Of a stretch of DNA of 64,000 nucleotides, positions 47,051-61,928 are shown in pieces. The translations under genes and the position numbers were made by a program. Below the pieces are notes generated by a model. That model was not told the origin of the DNA. It saw nothing but the letters and a program-made list of their open reading frames with translations, and searched no databases. Source of the stretch: Phaffia rhodozyma (Eukaryota; Basidiomycota; Tremellomycetes; Cystofilobasidiales; Mrakiaceae); NCBI GenBank assembly GCA_014706385.1, contig JACGZH010000009.1:372001-436000 (forward strand). The letters are read 5' to 3'. Position 1 is the first letter of the stretch. Each line of letters begins with the position of its first letter.

Positions 47051-50000
47051 GTAGCTGATGAGACTATCGTTGATCTCTTGTATCGATTTAATCCAGGCAT
47101 CCGATCACCTTCAATCTTGCCTGCTAAGTCGCCGTTCTCCTTGGTGAATGCCGCTGGCCCACATTCGATCCGATCATCCAGATATATCCGGAGAATACAT
47201 CGGTTTGAACAAACTTCTGGTTCCGTTTCAACCACTGGGCATGAAGATCATAATACACAAGGCGTAGATACGAAAGGTGGTCAGGATCGGCCGCAGGTGA
47301 TGGCGGGCCAAGCAGAGCTAGGATTACAGGAGGCCGCAGGAAGCAAAACCATCAAGAATGAATTTCAGAAAGCGAAAGACAAAGATTTGTGTACACAGCG
47401 AGCGGAAGGAGAAGGTAGTTCAGAGTGGGAAAACGAAGCAGAGGAAGACGATGAGATAGAGTACAATGACCAGGTCATTACATACGTATGTGTTTCCCTC
47501 TCTCCATCTTCGTATACTTCCTTTTCTGTCTTCTCTAGTGATTATTACCTGCCTAACATGAAACACATCAATACCAATTTCATCTGTACTGATTAAAATT
47601 TTCTGGTGGCAACCATCAGATCCATCGACTACCACTTGAGCTTGATTCAATCACGTTCCGAGATTTTTTCTGGTCTAGAGGAGTCCATGTAGTTGAGGCT
47701 TGGAAAGCCACAGGGAAGAGATCAGGAATCATCCAGACATCAATATCGGACCAAGACTTAGTATGCGATACAATGGATGGAACACAGGCGCCTTGGGGAG
47801 TAAGTGTCTTCTCCATCCTGATATGCTTGATCTTTGGCTTAAGACTGACTAACTAACATATGCTATCCTACTTTGCCGTCCCGCCTTGCTCGCTTAAATA
47901 GCTTCTCATAGCCAAACCAGGTGATACTGCATCTACAATGATCAAACTGTCAGAAGCGGACGAGCACGCTTTTCAAAAAGCTTCCAGTCAGAATCCTGAC
48001 TCGTCATATACTATTGACAAGAACGTCACTAGCAACCCGAAAGCTGAATCTCTGGACGACATGACAGATGTAGCATCAGAGGCCTCAGTAAAGATATCCT
48101 CAGACAATCAATCGGATGAGCTGAGGCAAGAACTGTACTTACAGCGAATCCCAAACATGAAAACGCTCCAAGTAAATGCTACTATTTATGTTATCCATTT
48201 TCCTGTTTCCTGCATGCTCAATATCTTATTCTTTGATTTTGTTTACAATCCTGATCTGTAAAAGATTGACATAGATCCCAAGGCCGAAGTAACGCTGAAT
48301 GAAACAGCCGTTATAGAGGCTCTGACTAGCAGAGGGTACAAGGTACCTGCTTATCACATCAAGGACAACAGGATTCTGTTTGATGTTGGAGACCTTTCAG
48401 CTGAGGGATTCAGGGAGATCTTGGCCAAAAGCCATCCCACTATCAAAGCGGTTCGTCTGCGCCCTTGACGTACATACGAGTATGCGGTTTTATAATTCAC
48501 TAGTCTGACCAATATGTGGTGTATTTCAACACCCAAAACAGAATGTGTTGGAAGTCGTTGCTTTCTCATGGAGATCGAGCTTCTTTTCAGAATCTGCCCT
48601 ATATGAGGTCAACTCAAGAACCAGTCTCCTGGTGCGTGCGACCATACATAATGTGTGTGTATGTGTCTGTGACTCAATGTTATACTGTTTCAAGTAGATC
48701 ACCTCCCTCTCGCCCACGACATCTGGCAAGCTTGTCCTCAGATACCTTCTGGAACTCGCCCCTCAATTGAAACTAAGCTCCATAAGATGGATCGAAAAGC
48801 GAGTGCGTGAGACTTGGGCTATTGTCACTGTATCAGGTCAGCAGGCGTTTGAGTCAGTGTTGAACGTGCATCAGCAACCTATCGGAGGAGTACGTTTTTT
48901 TGATTTGCTTTCTTCTTGATGACTGTGTGCTAAGATGTTGATCATCCTCCACTCTCCTATCTTTCCTGACTTCACATCTGCATCGGGGTTTCATAGGTTC
49001 CAGTGGACGTTCGGGCTATGCCTATTGAAACGAAGGGATCGATCAAAGGCCCGACTAAATCGGCGTGGGACATATTCCGAGTATGTTGCTTTTCCTTGTT
49101 GACCCTCTTTACTTTCTTATGATACAATCAACTGATTTATCTGCCGCGAGCCGTGCTCTATATGGTTTACTTTCGTTTGATTAGATACACAACTTCCCTT
49201 TTAACCTGACAGATGATCAAGTTCGAAATTTGTTTTCCGGCGGGGAAAAGAGTCCAGCTGTCGAATTTATCGGCCGAATCAATCCTCGAGCAGCTACGTT
49301 CAAGCTCTTGAATCCGTCCGTTGAAGCAAGAAGAGATTTGATGTCCATGCAGATGTCAGTCATACACGGGGTCAGTGATTTATTGGAATCAGACGCTTTC
49401 AGAGTCTTTTTGAGCAAACCATAACTGATGCTCCCACTTCTCATACTCGTGTAGAGAGCTTTACAACTCGAAATAGTTCGTTTGATTCTTCTCTTACCAA
49501 CTTGTCCTTACGCATCTGTTTATCTTAACTTATTTTATGACTTACTATTTGGAATTTAGGTAACGCCTCAAGACTTAGAGAAACCAAAGCATTATACGAA
49601 CAGTATAGCCGGTTCACAGATTTCTAGATCTTCCAAACGCACGGATGGGCCCGATGCTGGACCCAGGTTGCTGCAACGTTTCCGGAAGAACAATTATAAG
49701 GATGCCGCACCTGTAATGGGTAACGATGAGTTGATCAGGACGGTGAGTAAATGTTTTCCACTTTGAGATGTTATCATGGACATCCTCTTTGTCTTTCTCA
49801 AGTATCAGAATGTAGGAAACCGGAACCTACACATACCTGTACTTTGATGATCACTGAACTAGATACATTTTGATGCTACTTTCTCGCTCAATAACAATTC
49901 GTTTGTGTCATTGGAACTCAACAGATGAGAGTTTTCTCGCTGAGCTGCTACATAATATTGAGAAATGCTATGGAGATTATACGTGTAAGCTTTCATATCC

Positions 50001-51699
50001 CTGTCAAGTGTCTATCTTCAAACTGACTTAATTGTCGCCTCTTCATCTTTTCAATGTGTTTGTCAAACACATATTATCAGCTGGGTCAAGAATTGAAAGG
50101 TCTTCAATTCGCGTTCGTTCGTGCAAAGCGAGAGGAAGGCTTGCAAGAAGGACCAAATCCTGAGATTGTCCCAAACTTTCTCAAACGAATTTGTGCATCG
50201 CCTACGAATTTGGAACCCTGGCGGTCTCTAAGATACGAAGTATTTACGGCTCAAAAGATGAACCACCAACAACAACTGAGATCTCAACAAATTGCCGAAA
50301 ACGAGGTTGTAAGCGATAGCTTCTATTTTTATTTTTATTTTAAAACCTTGAAAAGTGCGATATACCAAATTCCGGTGCTCACTCTTCGTCTCTCGGTTCT
50401 TTCTCGTCTTTCTGGCTTCTTTTCCTTGCATTTGCCACCCGATCTTTGATGACATTTATGGTGAACTGTAGCGACAAAAAATCGAGCAAGGGCTTCGGGA
50501 AATCATGTACCATCCCACCCATGGCATACACGCGCTCCGTCCATTCGACTTCAAAAGTCTTCCTCAGCCACCATATCGATTCCCTTTGTCTAAAATGTTC
50601 CAGCGCATAGTATTGCAGGATCCATCTGTCTTGGTCTCCATGAATGACCTTACTCCAAATCGTAAGCGTTTTTGTATTTTCTTTTGTACGAGCATCGCTT
50701 CGTCAATGTAGATATTGTATCTAACTCTCATAGGTTAATTTTGCGTCCGTCATGAGGTTATTCAGCACTCAGCCAGGTTGATCAAAAATCTGAATTACAA
50801 CAGGTGCAAACAAACAGTTTTGTCAGGTCTCTTACGTTTCTGTTCTTGTTTTCTAACATCTCCTTGATACGATCCTTTCCACAATACCTATGCCTTAGGC
50901 GCCGCATGACGTGCACAGAGTAAGAACCTCCGATCCGTTGTCGAATACTGAACGAATGCTCCTTCGAGGACGGATGCGAGCATTTTCGCCGTTCTTTTTC
51001 GATATCTTTGAATCTTATAGAAAGAGAAGCGAGGTAAGTTATGGTTCATTGAATGAACTCAACGAGGTTCACAAAACTTGACCTCTTCTCGTATGCCTTC
51101 TACTCTTGATGTCCTTCATATAGCTATCCATCTTCCTACAAAGACTTCAGCAGGCTTACTCACAACTCGAAGACAAGAAGGGTGGAGATTCCGAGATCAT
51201 CCCCAAGTTCCATTATAGGTTGTGGTCCATCCTTGGCGATCTTGGGTCCCTAGTCTCTTTGAGGACGGAGGTCTGTCAACATATTGAAAAGCAGAAGCTC
51301 GATATTGCCTCGGTCGATATTCTAAGAATAGCACAAATTCAAGCAGTAAGCACACAATGCTGCTAACTCTTTCATATGGAAAAGGTATGTAATACTCATT
51401 GATATGTCCGTATCAATCGAATTTGTGGATGGTTTTAGGCCAAATCTTACTACGAGGGACTGAAAGAAGTCATCTATCACCCGACCCATGGGTTGGATGC
51501 CAAATTCTCGTTGAACTATCGGCATCCTGTTGAACCGCCTTATCAGAACGAGCTGGCCTGCCGATTTCAAAGAGATATGACCTTGGCCAAGATCTGCGAG
51601 AAGAGCACAGCGGTGTTGCCGCGTAGGATGACCGTGGTCAAATACGGACTGAAAAAACCTAGTCAGACTGAGAGGCCATCGGCGGTAATCTCTCCATAA
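47051..51699 (+). CDS. Intron-rich RRM-like protein, paralogue B (function unknown)
   Basis: The 5' end is unresolved; the supported frame begins VADETIVDLLYRFNP after an AG at 47049. Exons include 47620-47799 (FRDFFWSRGVHVVEAWKATG), 48265-48450, 48698-48889, 48997-49080, 49185-49370 and a 21-nt exon RALQLEI. Exon 48698-48889 plus the next reads as an RRM (ITSLSPTT ... AIVTVSGQQAFESVLNVH ... GGVPVDVRAM), and 49185 onward as another (IHNFPFNLTDDQVRNLF ... ATFKLLNPSVEARRDL ... RALQLEIV). C-terminal exons carry two copies of the module GLREIMYHPTHG (about 50490) and GLKEVIYHPTHG (about 51460), each with PPY downstream. An acidic patch (EWENEAEEDDEIEYND) precedes the first conserved exon. Paralogous to the gene at 26-30.6 kb on the same strand. 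Likely an RNA-binding protein; no family name recognised. Confidence 0.78.
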
Positions 51700-52428
51700 T
51701 GTCTCATATCTACGCTTTCTCTCGCTCTATCCTTTGTTCCATGTGCTCTGGTTTCGAATCGATTTCCTTCTTGATGTAGCAATTGCTGGTCTGACCGTGT
51801 GGATGCTTGATAGAATTTGCCCATGTTCATTACACTCAACAATCGAAGAATAAGCGCTGCTCTACTTCCACCGCTTTCGCCTTTTCTACTGTTTTAATTT
51901 AATTAAAAGAACCCCATTATTCTTCCCAAGCTCTACTTTGATATAGGAATATTTCATTTCATTCTCTCACAATACTCTATTGTCTATACCCTAATAAATG
52001 CATCCACGCAAAAATCGGGAGGTATACCATGAACGATCGGAGAATTAATAAACTTGTTGCTGTGGAGGTGTGATCCTATTTCCGAACAATGGCTTCTAGT
52101 TTTGAGTTGTCGGTATCATCCAGATGTCACCTCACAGCAGGCTTCCTCTGTTCTTGTGTTCGTACAGGATTCATGCTATGTCTAGTACAAGTACAAACTG
52201 GGAATCGATGGGTAAAGAAGATAAGAGAAAGAACTTTGGTGGCATGCAAAGATGGAATAATTTAGAGCGAACCTAGCTCGTTCGTGACGTCAAAACATTG
52301 AAGAAGACGTGAATATAGTGAAAGGAAAAAGATAAGCTCAAAAGGAAAGGAAAGATCTAGAAAGACTTTCATATTGACTTGAGGTGTCAAGAAGAGAGGG
52401 CTCATCCAGAATTCTTGATCACGATTGC
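51700..52428. other. Convergent intergenic region
   Basis: 729 bp between paralogue B (+) and MOT1 (-). Contains an A/T-rich patch (TTTAATTTAATTAAAAG near 51895). No gene recognised. Confidence 0.5.
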
Positions 52429-55400
52429 TCAAAGACTACCCAGGAACGTATCCATTCCCAAGCCTTGATATTCGTCCTCATCGGGTAAATCTTCTAAACC
52501 TTCCAACAAGTTTTGTTGGCTGACAGGACCTGATTGTTCCTGCTGAGCCTTCTTCTTTGCTGCAGCATCTGCAGCATCTTCTTCTCCGGTAGAGATCTTG
52601 AAGAGATCGAGTACTTGGTCAGTGTTCATCGATTCCAAGCCAGAGTTTTGTTGGGTCACCACTGAGCTGGCTATGTTGAGCTTGAATCGTTGGAGACTAT
52701 GAGAGGCCACGGTTCAATCGTTAGCCATAATGAATAATTAAGAAGGGAAATCTTGAAGAGTATTACGAACCCCATGATCTTATCTTCCAACGTGCCCTTC
52801 GTGATCAACCGATAGACGTTCACAACCTTTTTCTGACCCAGTCGATGGGCTCTGTCCATCGCCTGAAGATCCTTCATCGGGTTCCAGTCATGTTCCACAA
52901 AGATTACTGTATCAGCTCCCGTCAAGTTTAAACCCAAACCACCGACCTGGGTGGTTAAAAGAAGAACGTCGATAGAAGGGTCTGAGTTGAACGTCTGAAC
53001 GACGCCATGTCGTTTGGAAGGATCTGTCGATCCATCCATCCGCATGTACGTCAATGAAGGCATGTGTCTTCGGAAGAGATCAGTCTCGATGACGTCCAAC
53101 ATCAATTTCAGCTGACAGAATATCAAGACCCGATGTTGAGGAATGGAGGAAAGCGAAAGATCTTCGGCATCCGTAGGAGAAGGTTCGGCTGTTCCGATTC
53201 CACAATCATGAAGAATTTGTCTGTTCAAAACGAAACATAAATTAGTCGTGGTTCTTGTCGATCTGACATATCTGATGCTAAAAGAGAATGGACTTACTTG
53301 AGGGCCAATAGTTTAGGAGCATTTGCCAAGTCTCGGATCGAGTTGGGTCCAGGCGTACCTCCCGCTTTGGTCACCTTGGCTGAGATACTCGGATAATCCG
53401 ATTCTTTTGCCACCAAGCACGGGTGATTGCAAAGTTTCCGAAGGTACTGAAGTGACTGGAATACGTGCGCCTGACCTTGTTTTCCAGATTCTCTACCGGT
53501 GTTGGACTTGACAACGTCACCGGCCGTCTGACCGGCAGCGGAGTGGGAAAAGTCGTCGTAGAGTTGTTTTTGAACGTCGGATAGATCGCAGTAGTAATCC
53601 TGAATGATTTTGGGAGGTAAATCGTGTAGGACATCCTCCTTAAGCCTTCGAAGCAGGAAAGGAAGCACCTGCTTATGAAGAGCTTCGAGTGCCAGGGCAG
53701 CTGTGAGAGGGAAGTCACAAATGAAGATATGAATTAATCTCGACAAACTTTCAAAGAACGACCGTCGTATTAACCAAAAGAAAGAAAGATAAAAAGGATA
53801 CAAACCTGCTTCTCGCTCCCGAGCGGTAGCCTTTCCATCTCGATTGACAGATATAGGTTTTCCATATCTCTCGTTGAAAGATTTTTCGGTACCCAGGAAC
53901 CCAGGCATTAGGAAATCAAACAGACTCCAAAGCTCGAGAACGTTGTTCTGGATGGGCGTTCCGGAGAGAACCAATCGATGGTTCGCCTTGATAAGTTTGA
54001 CAGCCTTTGTAAGTTTTGTTTTTGCGTTCTTGATGATATGTCCTTCATCGAGGATACAGTAGTTCCAGTTGTACTGGCTTAGTTCTTCGATATCATTCCG
54101 AACGACTTCGTAGGACATGATGATGACATCCCTCTTCTTGATTGATGATTGGAGGACGACTCGTTCTCGATAGTTTCCGACATAGAGAAGAGGTCGGAGA
54201 TTATCCGTGAACTTAAGAATTTCATGGTACCAGTGTCCGGTCAGAGTCGAGGGGCAAACGATCAAAGAAGGAAGATGGACGGCATCCGGTGATCCAGTTG
54301 CGTTGAACCGTTCGGCTCGCTCGTGGTGTTTGCTTGCCAATATACAAAGGGATTGTAACGATTTACCCAGACCCATATCTGTATCCACGGAAACCCCAAG
54401 GTACTTGGTGAGCATCTCAACATAAAGGATAGAGAAGAGCAAAAAAGTATATTGACCATCACAAAGGATACCATGTAACTGATACTTGGCCAAGAACGCA
54501 AGCCAGTTGATTCCTTCTTTCTGGTATTTTCGAAGTTCCGCCTTGATCGTGACCGGGATCTCATACGAGCTGACTTTCGTTCCATCCAATAACTGTTCTA
54601 AGAACTCTCGCTCGCCAGCACGTTTGGCGAGGAGTTCTTCAGGGAATCCTGGAGGGTCAGGAATACCAGCCTGTTCACAAACGAAAGAAAAAAAAAACAT
54701 TCATTCGTTGAGCAAAAGCAGGCTCGATTCATAGGATTTAAGAAGAGCACTTACCTCGAGCGGGACCATCTTGACGAGCGAAGCAAAGACACTGGTAGAA
54801 AGCAAACGAACATCATCGTTGGGATCACTCATACGGCCAAGAATCGGTACTATCATGAATAGCACATAGGGAAGAGCTCGAGTGTCGAGTGTCCGGACAA
54901 GGTCTACCACACATCAAGAAAGAATGGAACAAAGATCAACAAAGAATATCCCAAACGAGCTCGACTGACAAATTGAGAGCGAAAAGCAGACATACGAGAG
55001 ACAGCTTCGGTAGCTCCTTGGCGTTTAGCCACAGTTGGATCTCCCAAGTAGGGAAGAACCAATTGAATGACGTCCCTCATTCCCAAAGCTGGCGCGACAT
55101 CACAAACTGCAGCGATACACCTAGCTGCCGCCTGCCTTAGTACGGCAAATTGACTCTGAAGAGCGTTCATGACTGCAGGAAGTAGACCGAGGACTTGGGA
55201 ATGAAGCTCTGGATTGAGTTGGACAACCACAACGGATAGAGCGGTGAGACTATCGATCACGTCTTGGCCGACTTGGTCGGATGCAGCGACACTCTGATCC
55301 GCAGATTCGCTCCAAGCTGGAAGAGAAAGCGTGTAAGAAACAGTCAACGTTATATTCCTTTTTCTTTCTTTCTATGTTCTTATTTAAAAAAATTACAAAA

Positions 55401-58400
55401 AAGAAGAAGAAGAAGAAGGGATCCAAAAATACAAACTCACTTGAAAAATTAGCGAGGAGAGGATCAGAAACACAAGACCAAAGCTTCGGGACATCCGTGA
55501 ACAACCTCGGTCCAAATCGGTTCGCCAGCTTGCCAAGAGCGAAATTTGCACCTCGTCTAGTGATCTTTGCTTGGACTTCCTCCTCAGTTTCTACAGGAGT
55601 ATCCTTCGCCTGTCGTCCTCCACCGGCTGTCGGCTTGGTGGTCTGCTGGAGAGAAAGAATGCCGTCAAAGATATGCTTGTTATTTGAAAACACGGGGGTC
55701 TGGGCCATATCCTGACAGACAAATGTGCATAGGTTCTTGATGATCTTATCCGTAGGGTTTGCCTTAACGGTAGACGCAGGGTGAGAGCAGAATTCAATAA
55801 GAGAGGCGACCGAATGAGAGAACCGAGTTTGTAGATTGATGTTTTCTTCAAACTTGAGATTTTAAACATTAAAAACATGTCAGTCTTTTTGAAGCCATAT
55901 TCTCCAGTCAGTTTTGGTGATACTAACCTTGATGCCGTTCATGATACTTCGAATCACCGGGTTAAACTTGGCTGGCATAGTCCTTAACGCGATCACCGCT
56001 CCCGCTACTGCAGCCGAAACCTGCCTGTCATGTTTTTCCTTCATGGCCATGTAGAACCCGATGGAAGAGATGATTCTCATCTGTCGTTCTCTCAACAGAC
56101 CAGATAGTTCTGGGCTGGACGTCTTTTTAGTGATCTTTGTTAACAGCCGATCGAACGTCGTTTTTGCTATCTCTCCTGCGGTCTCGATCGTGAACACCTC
56201 GACAGGTGGTTCAGTAGGAACAAGCGATGTTGGAAGGGAAGGAATCAGATCGGGAGAAATCTTTCCATCGGTAGCGAATGTGTTGAGAAGAGATTGACAT
56301 TCGGTGTAGATCCGGCCGAGAACGAGGAGCATCTCATAGTAACTTGATGGAACTCTACCTTCGAGGACAGCGATCAGATGAGTAACGAATGATTTTGCGT
56401 TCGCGTTTCTCTCTGGAAGGGCAACTGGTGAGGCGGTGATGGTCGAAGGAGAAATCTCCGCGGAAGATTGGCTGATGTCGTGCAGCTTTGTCCATTCTTC
56501 GATCAAGATAGAGGCAAAGATCATTTGATGAGAGGAGGTCGAGCCCATGTAGTTGGCCATCAAGTGTGCAAAGTGCGGTTCGAAAGCCTAGATACCCCGG
56601 CAAGAGCAAAAGATTGTGAGCCAAACCAACGGCAATCCCCACCAAATAAGATTTAACGAAAGAAACAAAGAAAGAAAACGAACGGCGGCGTCATGAGTAA
56701 CCAAAAGAGCCAAGCCCTCAGCAGCAGCCAACCGACCTCTGATCACGTCGTCCACTGAGAAAAGCGATAGATCCTGAGCCATCACACTCTTGTCCACATT
56801 GTAGCCTAACGACTGAGTATCCGCTCCTTTGGCCGTCTTTCCAAACTTTCCTGTCGCCGGTGGGTCCGCTTTCAAGAAGAAGGCCGGGTCGAGTGGAACT
56901 CCAGGAGGAGACATCAAAACGGTTAACCATTCAGGCAAGTAAGGCTGAATGGCCACGCTCAATGGACCTATGAATGCCTGATCGTCTATCGGTGGAAGGA
57001 GTGGAATTTTTTGGACGGCCGCTTTGAACGTCTGAAGGGTAGATTCTCTGATGTCCGAACGTTCTTCTACGATCAAATTTTGGAACAGGAATCTGAAAAG
57101 ACGGGCGTCAATCCATTCGAACGATTCCACAGCCGGGGCGGTAAGAAAGATGTGAAGCGCGTTGGGTACAGCCAATCGGACGGCGGCGATGGTATGTCGG
57201 AAAAAGGGGTATAATCGTGGGATCAACTCGAGCAGAGTAAGTGGGCCAGCTTTCATCACGCTGATGCACTGGGGGAACGTGATTAGTTTACCTACAAAAC
57301 CCCCCTCAAAAGAAGAGATCAGCTTCTAGCTCAGAAGACCAACTAGACTCAGATGAGCAGAGATGATAAGGGGGAAGGAGAGAGTTGCGTACTAAGAAGG
57401 TTCATAATTACACCTGTACTACTTCCAAGCTCATCCCCCCCCTCGCCAAGCGCATCCCACAGGACGGTCAGAACCCTATCCAGTTCTTCTGGCAAATGTT
57501 CCACCAGGTATGTCGCCACAGGCAAGAGACATCCAGCTGATACAGATCGAACGTCATCATCCGGATCTCCAAGCCTAAACGCCATGGTTTCAAAAACATT
57601 CAATCGGTCGATCAGTTAGTTCAGGGGCTGCGTTGAGCACAAAGATTTAGAAGAGAAACAAGAAAAGATAGACACTCACCCAAGGACGGCTGCATCTACT
57701 ACGCCTTTCAACATCATTTCCCTATTCTCGCCCGTCCATTCGGTCTCCTCCTTGATGCTCACGTTCTCGGCGAGCTCCTTCTTGATATCTTCCCCTTCTA
57801 CCGATCGAGATCCTAACAGATCTCCTCTAACTGCGACTTCGTACTTGAGTCCTAATAGGCCGGCATGTCTGACCTCCCAGGCATATCCTTTTCCTTTACC
57901 ATCCTTGCCGGTACCTCCTAACCAGTCCTGTCTGACCATGCCGACGAGAACTTTGTGAACCTCCTCGACGCCTTCTCTGCCCAGATGGACCATGGTGGAA
58001 GCCAACGTTTGTGAGGCCGTCTCTCTGACAGGCGCGACGACTTGATCCGAGTTATAATCCCCAAACCGATCGAGTGCCAATAGAGAGAGGAGCGAGTTTC
58101 CCAAGACGAGCAACTGGTTTGCGTTCAGTTGCTCGTTGAGTTCCGGAGGGTACCCTACGACCTTTCCCATTCCTTTCCCTTGTACTTTGATGATCTCTCG
58201 AAGCCCTAGGGCCGCTCCGTGACGGACCTCCCAAGCGTCGGAAAACAAGCCGACACCAAGAAACTCGACAACCTTGGAGAAAGGCCAAGCTTCTCGGTTA
58301 TGGCTATCCCGAGAGACGATCAGGGTCGATCCCCACTCGGGTTTGACAGGAGTCGAGACAGAACCACCGGTGGTGGTGTTCGTACCTTCGGAAGGGGCTG

Positions 58401-60114
58401 GCTTAGGGGCTACGATGACGGGAGCGGAGAGAGGATTGGTTGATGCAGAGGCTGAAGTAGGTGATGAGCGTGAATTTGGGTTTAGTGTGGATTTGGATTC
58501 GGTGGGATTAGTTGTTAGTTTGAGCCTTTTTTAAAATAAAACAAAAAAATCGTCCGATCAGCAACCGATGTGTTCACGTATCAGAAACTTTTGCTTTTCT
58601 TCTCATGTGAAGAATAGAAAATATGACAGAAGGATTTTACTCACTTGCTACTCGCCGGTGGAGTAGTAGCAGCCTGAGTGCTCGCGGCCGCACCTCCTCC
58701 GGCCTTTCTTTTCCTCTTCAAGGCGTTGATCTGCCTGGCGCTGAGTCCTTTGAATTCTTCTTCTTCTTCTGCCTTCCTTTTCTTGTCTTCTTCCTCCATC
58801 CTCTCCTTTTCTGCCTTCTTCAAGGCAGCCTTTGAAGGAGCTTTTGCAGACGAGGGATTGTTCGGTGTAGGAGATTGAAGAGGGGTGCTCTCAGAAGATG
58901 TCGAGTGAGCGGCAGAATTAGATGGCTTGATGTCAGCGTCATCGATGGGTTCACTCTTGACGTTCGTCGACCCTCCAACGGATTCGGTGGCCGGAACGGA
59001 TGATCTGTCCGAGGGATCCTTGTCGAGCTCTTCCTTGACGATATCGCCGAACCCAAAGTCCATTCCACCGGGAGCGGAGATCCCCAGTCGTTTGAGAACC
59101 TCTGCTCTACTTGCTTCAACCTCTTCTTTTGTCGTGGGCACTAACGGAGCAGCGAATTCCTTCCCAGAAGACGCTAACAGTTTTGGATGGGCGGGCATCA
59201 GCAGAGGTGGAAGGTTCAATGGCGTGGGAGCTGATGGAGGGGGAGGTAAGGTCGTAGGGTCGATCGAGTCGGGGAGAAGTGTTGGTGGGGACCAAGTGGG
59301 AACGGATCGGGCGATATGCTCGAGTGCCAACGCTGCTGCTGTCCTTGTCTCATAAGATTTTGAACGAAGATGGGGTAGGACCTTTTGAAGGAAGGAAGGA
59401 ACGAACGAACGAACGAAGAAATGAGGACGAGGGTGTCAGTCGATTAGTGATCTATGAATGTAGACCGATAGAGATCACAAGGAAGATCGAGACAAACCCT
59501 GCCAATCAAGCCCATGACCTCTGCCCATTCTGCATCACTCTCCAGTCCTTCTCCCAGCTCGTTCCGCGTAGTTTGGTCTCCTCGGCTGTTGGTAGTTTGA
59601 CTATTACGAACGCCTAGCCCTGGCTCGGTCTCGTCCAGCTCATTCTTGACGGCTGAGACAACAGGTAGGGCGGAACCTTTGAAGCTTCGTTTTGCGATCT
59701 CACCCAGTTGTTTTGCTACGGTTGATTTGATCTGTGGTGTGGAGCCTGTCTCTAGAAGGGAGATCAGACGATCAAGTCTGGTGTTGACATGGATTAGTTT
59801 ACAAGACAGCGACGAAAGATTAGCAGAGGTCATTCAAAAGATCGTCCGTCAAAAGCGGCGACCAATGAGAATCAGCGAGGGATCAGCAAGAAGGTTAATC
59901 AACCGGAGAGTATAGATACATCGACAACGAAGAGTTGACGTGAACCAAGTGCGATAGAGAGCGGAAGAGAAGAAAGAAAGAAAGAAAGAAAGAGAGGGAG
60001 AAGAAAAAGGTTGATCCATTTGGTCAGTCTGAGTATATAAGAGACACAGTGAGAAGAGAAAGAAGAATAGAAAGAATAGAAGGAGATGGACAAGATTACT
60101 AACCTGGTCGACAT
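52429..60114 (-). CDS. MOT1: MOT1/BTAF1, Snf2-family ATPase that removes TBP from DNA
   Basis: The ATG at 60114 lies in an 11-nt coding exon (MSTR) joined across a 326-nt intron to LDRLISLLETGSTPQIKST. The N-terminal two thirds is HEAT-repeat sequence over many exons (for example VKQLGEIAKRSF-type helices, WEVRHGAALGLREI, DDDVRSVSAGCLLPV, LRQAAARCIAAVCDV). The C-terminal Snf2 motor has MGLGKSLQSLCIL (motif I, with Ser where Thr is common), LDEGHIIKN (motif II), SGTPIQNNVLELWSLFDFL (III), LIFCQLKLMLD, LLTTQVGGLGLNLTGADTVI (V) and MDRAHRLGQKKVVNVYRLI (VI). It ends GLGMDTFLGSL with TGA at 52429. It hydrolyses ATP to strip TATA-binding protein from promoters, in the nucleus. The Lys-rich segment KKAEKERMEEEDKKRKAEE (about 58800) is a typical inserted loop. 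Confidence 0.95.
59970..59996. repeat. GAAA tetranucleotide repeat in MOT1 intron 1
   Basis: About five to six GAAA units within a purine-rich stretch of the first, unusually long MOT1 intron (59778-60103). Confidence 0.8.
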
Positions 60115-60640
60115 GACTATTCACTTGAAAAGTGAAGGCAAGCCAATAGGAAAACGGTGAGAAAGTTGTAGTGGAGGATTACAGAGGGTGTAATAGACGG
60201 TGTGATAGAGGATGTAAATAGACAGGCCAATAGACGGACGGACTAGGAAACGTGGTAGAAAGTGTAATAGCAAGTGGTAATGAAGACCGTAATCGGCGCC
60301 AATAGTGGGCTGCAATAGAGAATCGCAAGAAAACCGTAATAGAAAGTTGTGACAGGAAAAAGAAATTAAGAAAATAAAATAAGAAAATAAAATTAAAAAA
60401 ATTCGGTGGGGCTTTTTCTCGTTTTTCTTTCTCGGCCGCTCGCTTCCTTTTTCTTTCTTTTGAGCTTTGGCTGCGCGTCTCCACTGTTGGCAGAATTTTC
60501 ACCCCGCATCCGATCCCGGGATCCCACAATTGTCACGTGTTGGGTTAGCCGTTGGTCGTGTGGCTGTGCATAGAGTCTTCGTTCAACACTCATCGTCACA
60601 TCGTGGTTACATCGGTCACAGCTCATCCTCGCCACCGCTC
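60115..60640. other. Spacer upstream of MOT1 and downstream of MDP-1
   Basis: 526 bp on the minus strand between the MDP-1 stop and the MOT1 start. Includes an A-rich block (AAATAAAATAAGAAAATAAAA near 60370) and a run of degenerate AATAGA words at about 60185-60360. No gene recognised. Confidence 0.5.

Positions 60641-61928
<1,288 letters not shown>

Noticed and set aside
55380..55440. AAG-rich tract as a possible separate element
   Set aside because: It lies inside a MOT1 intron and is simple sequence.
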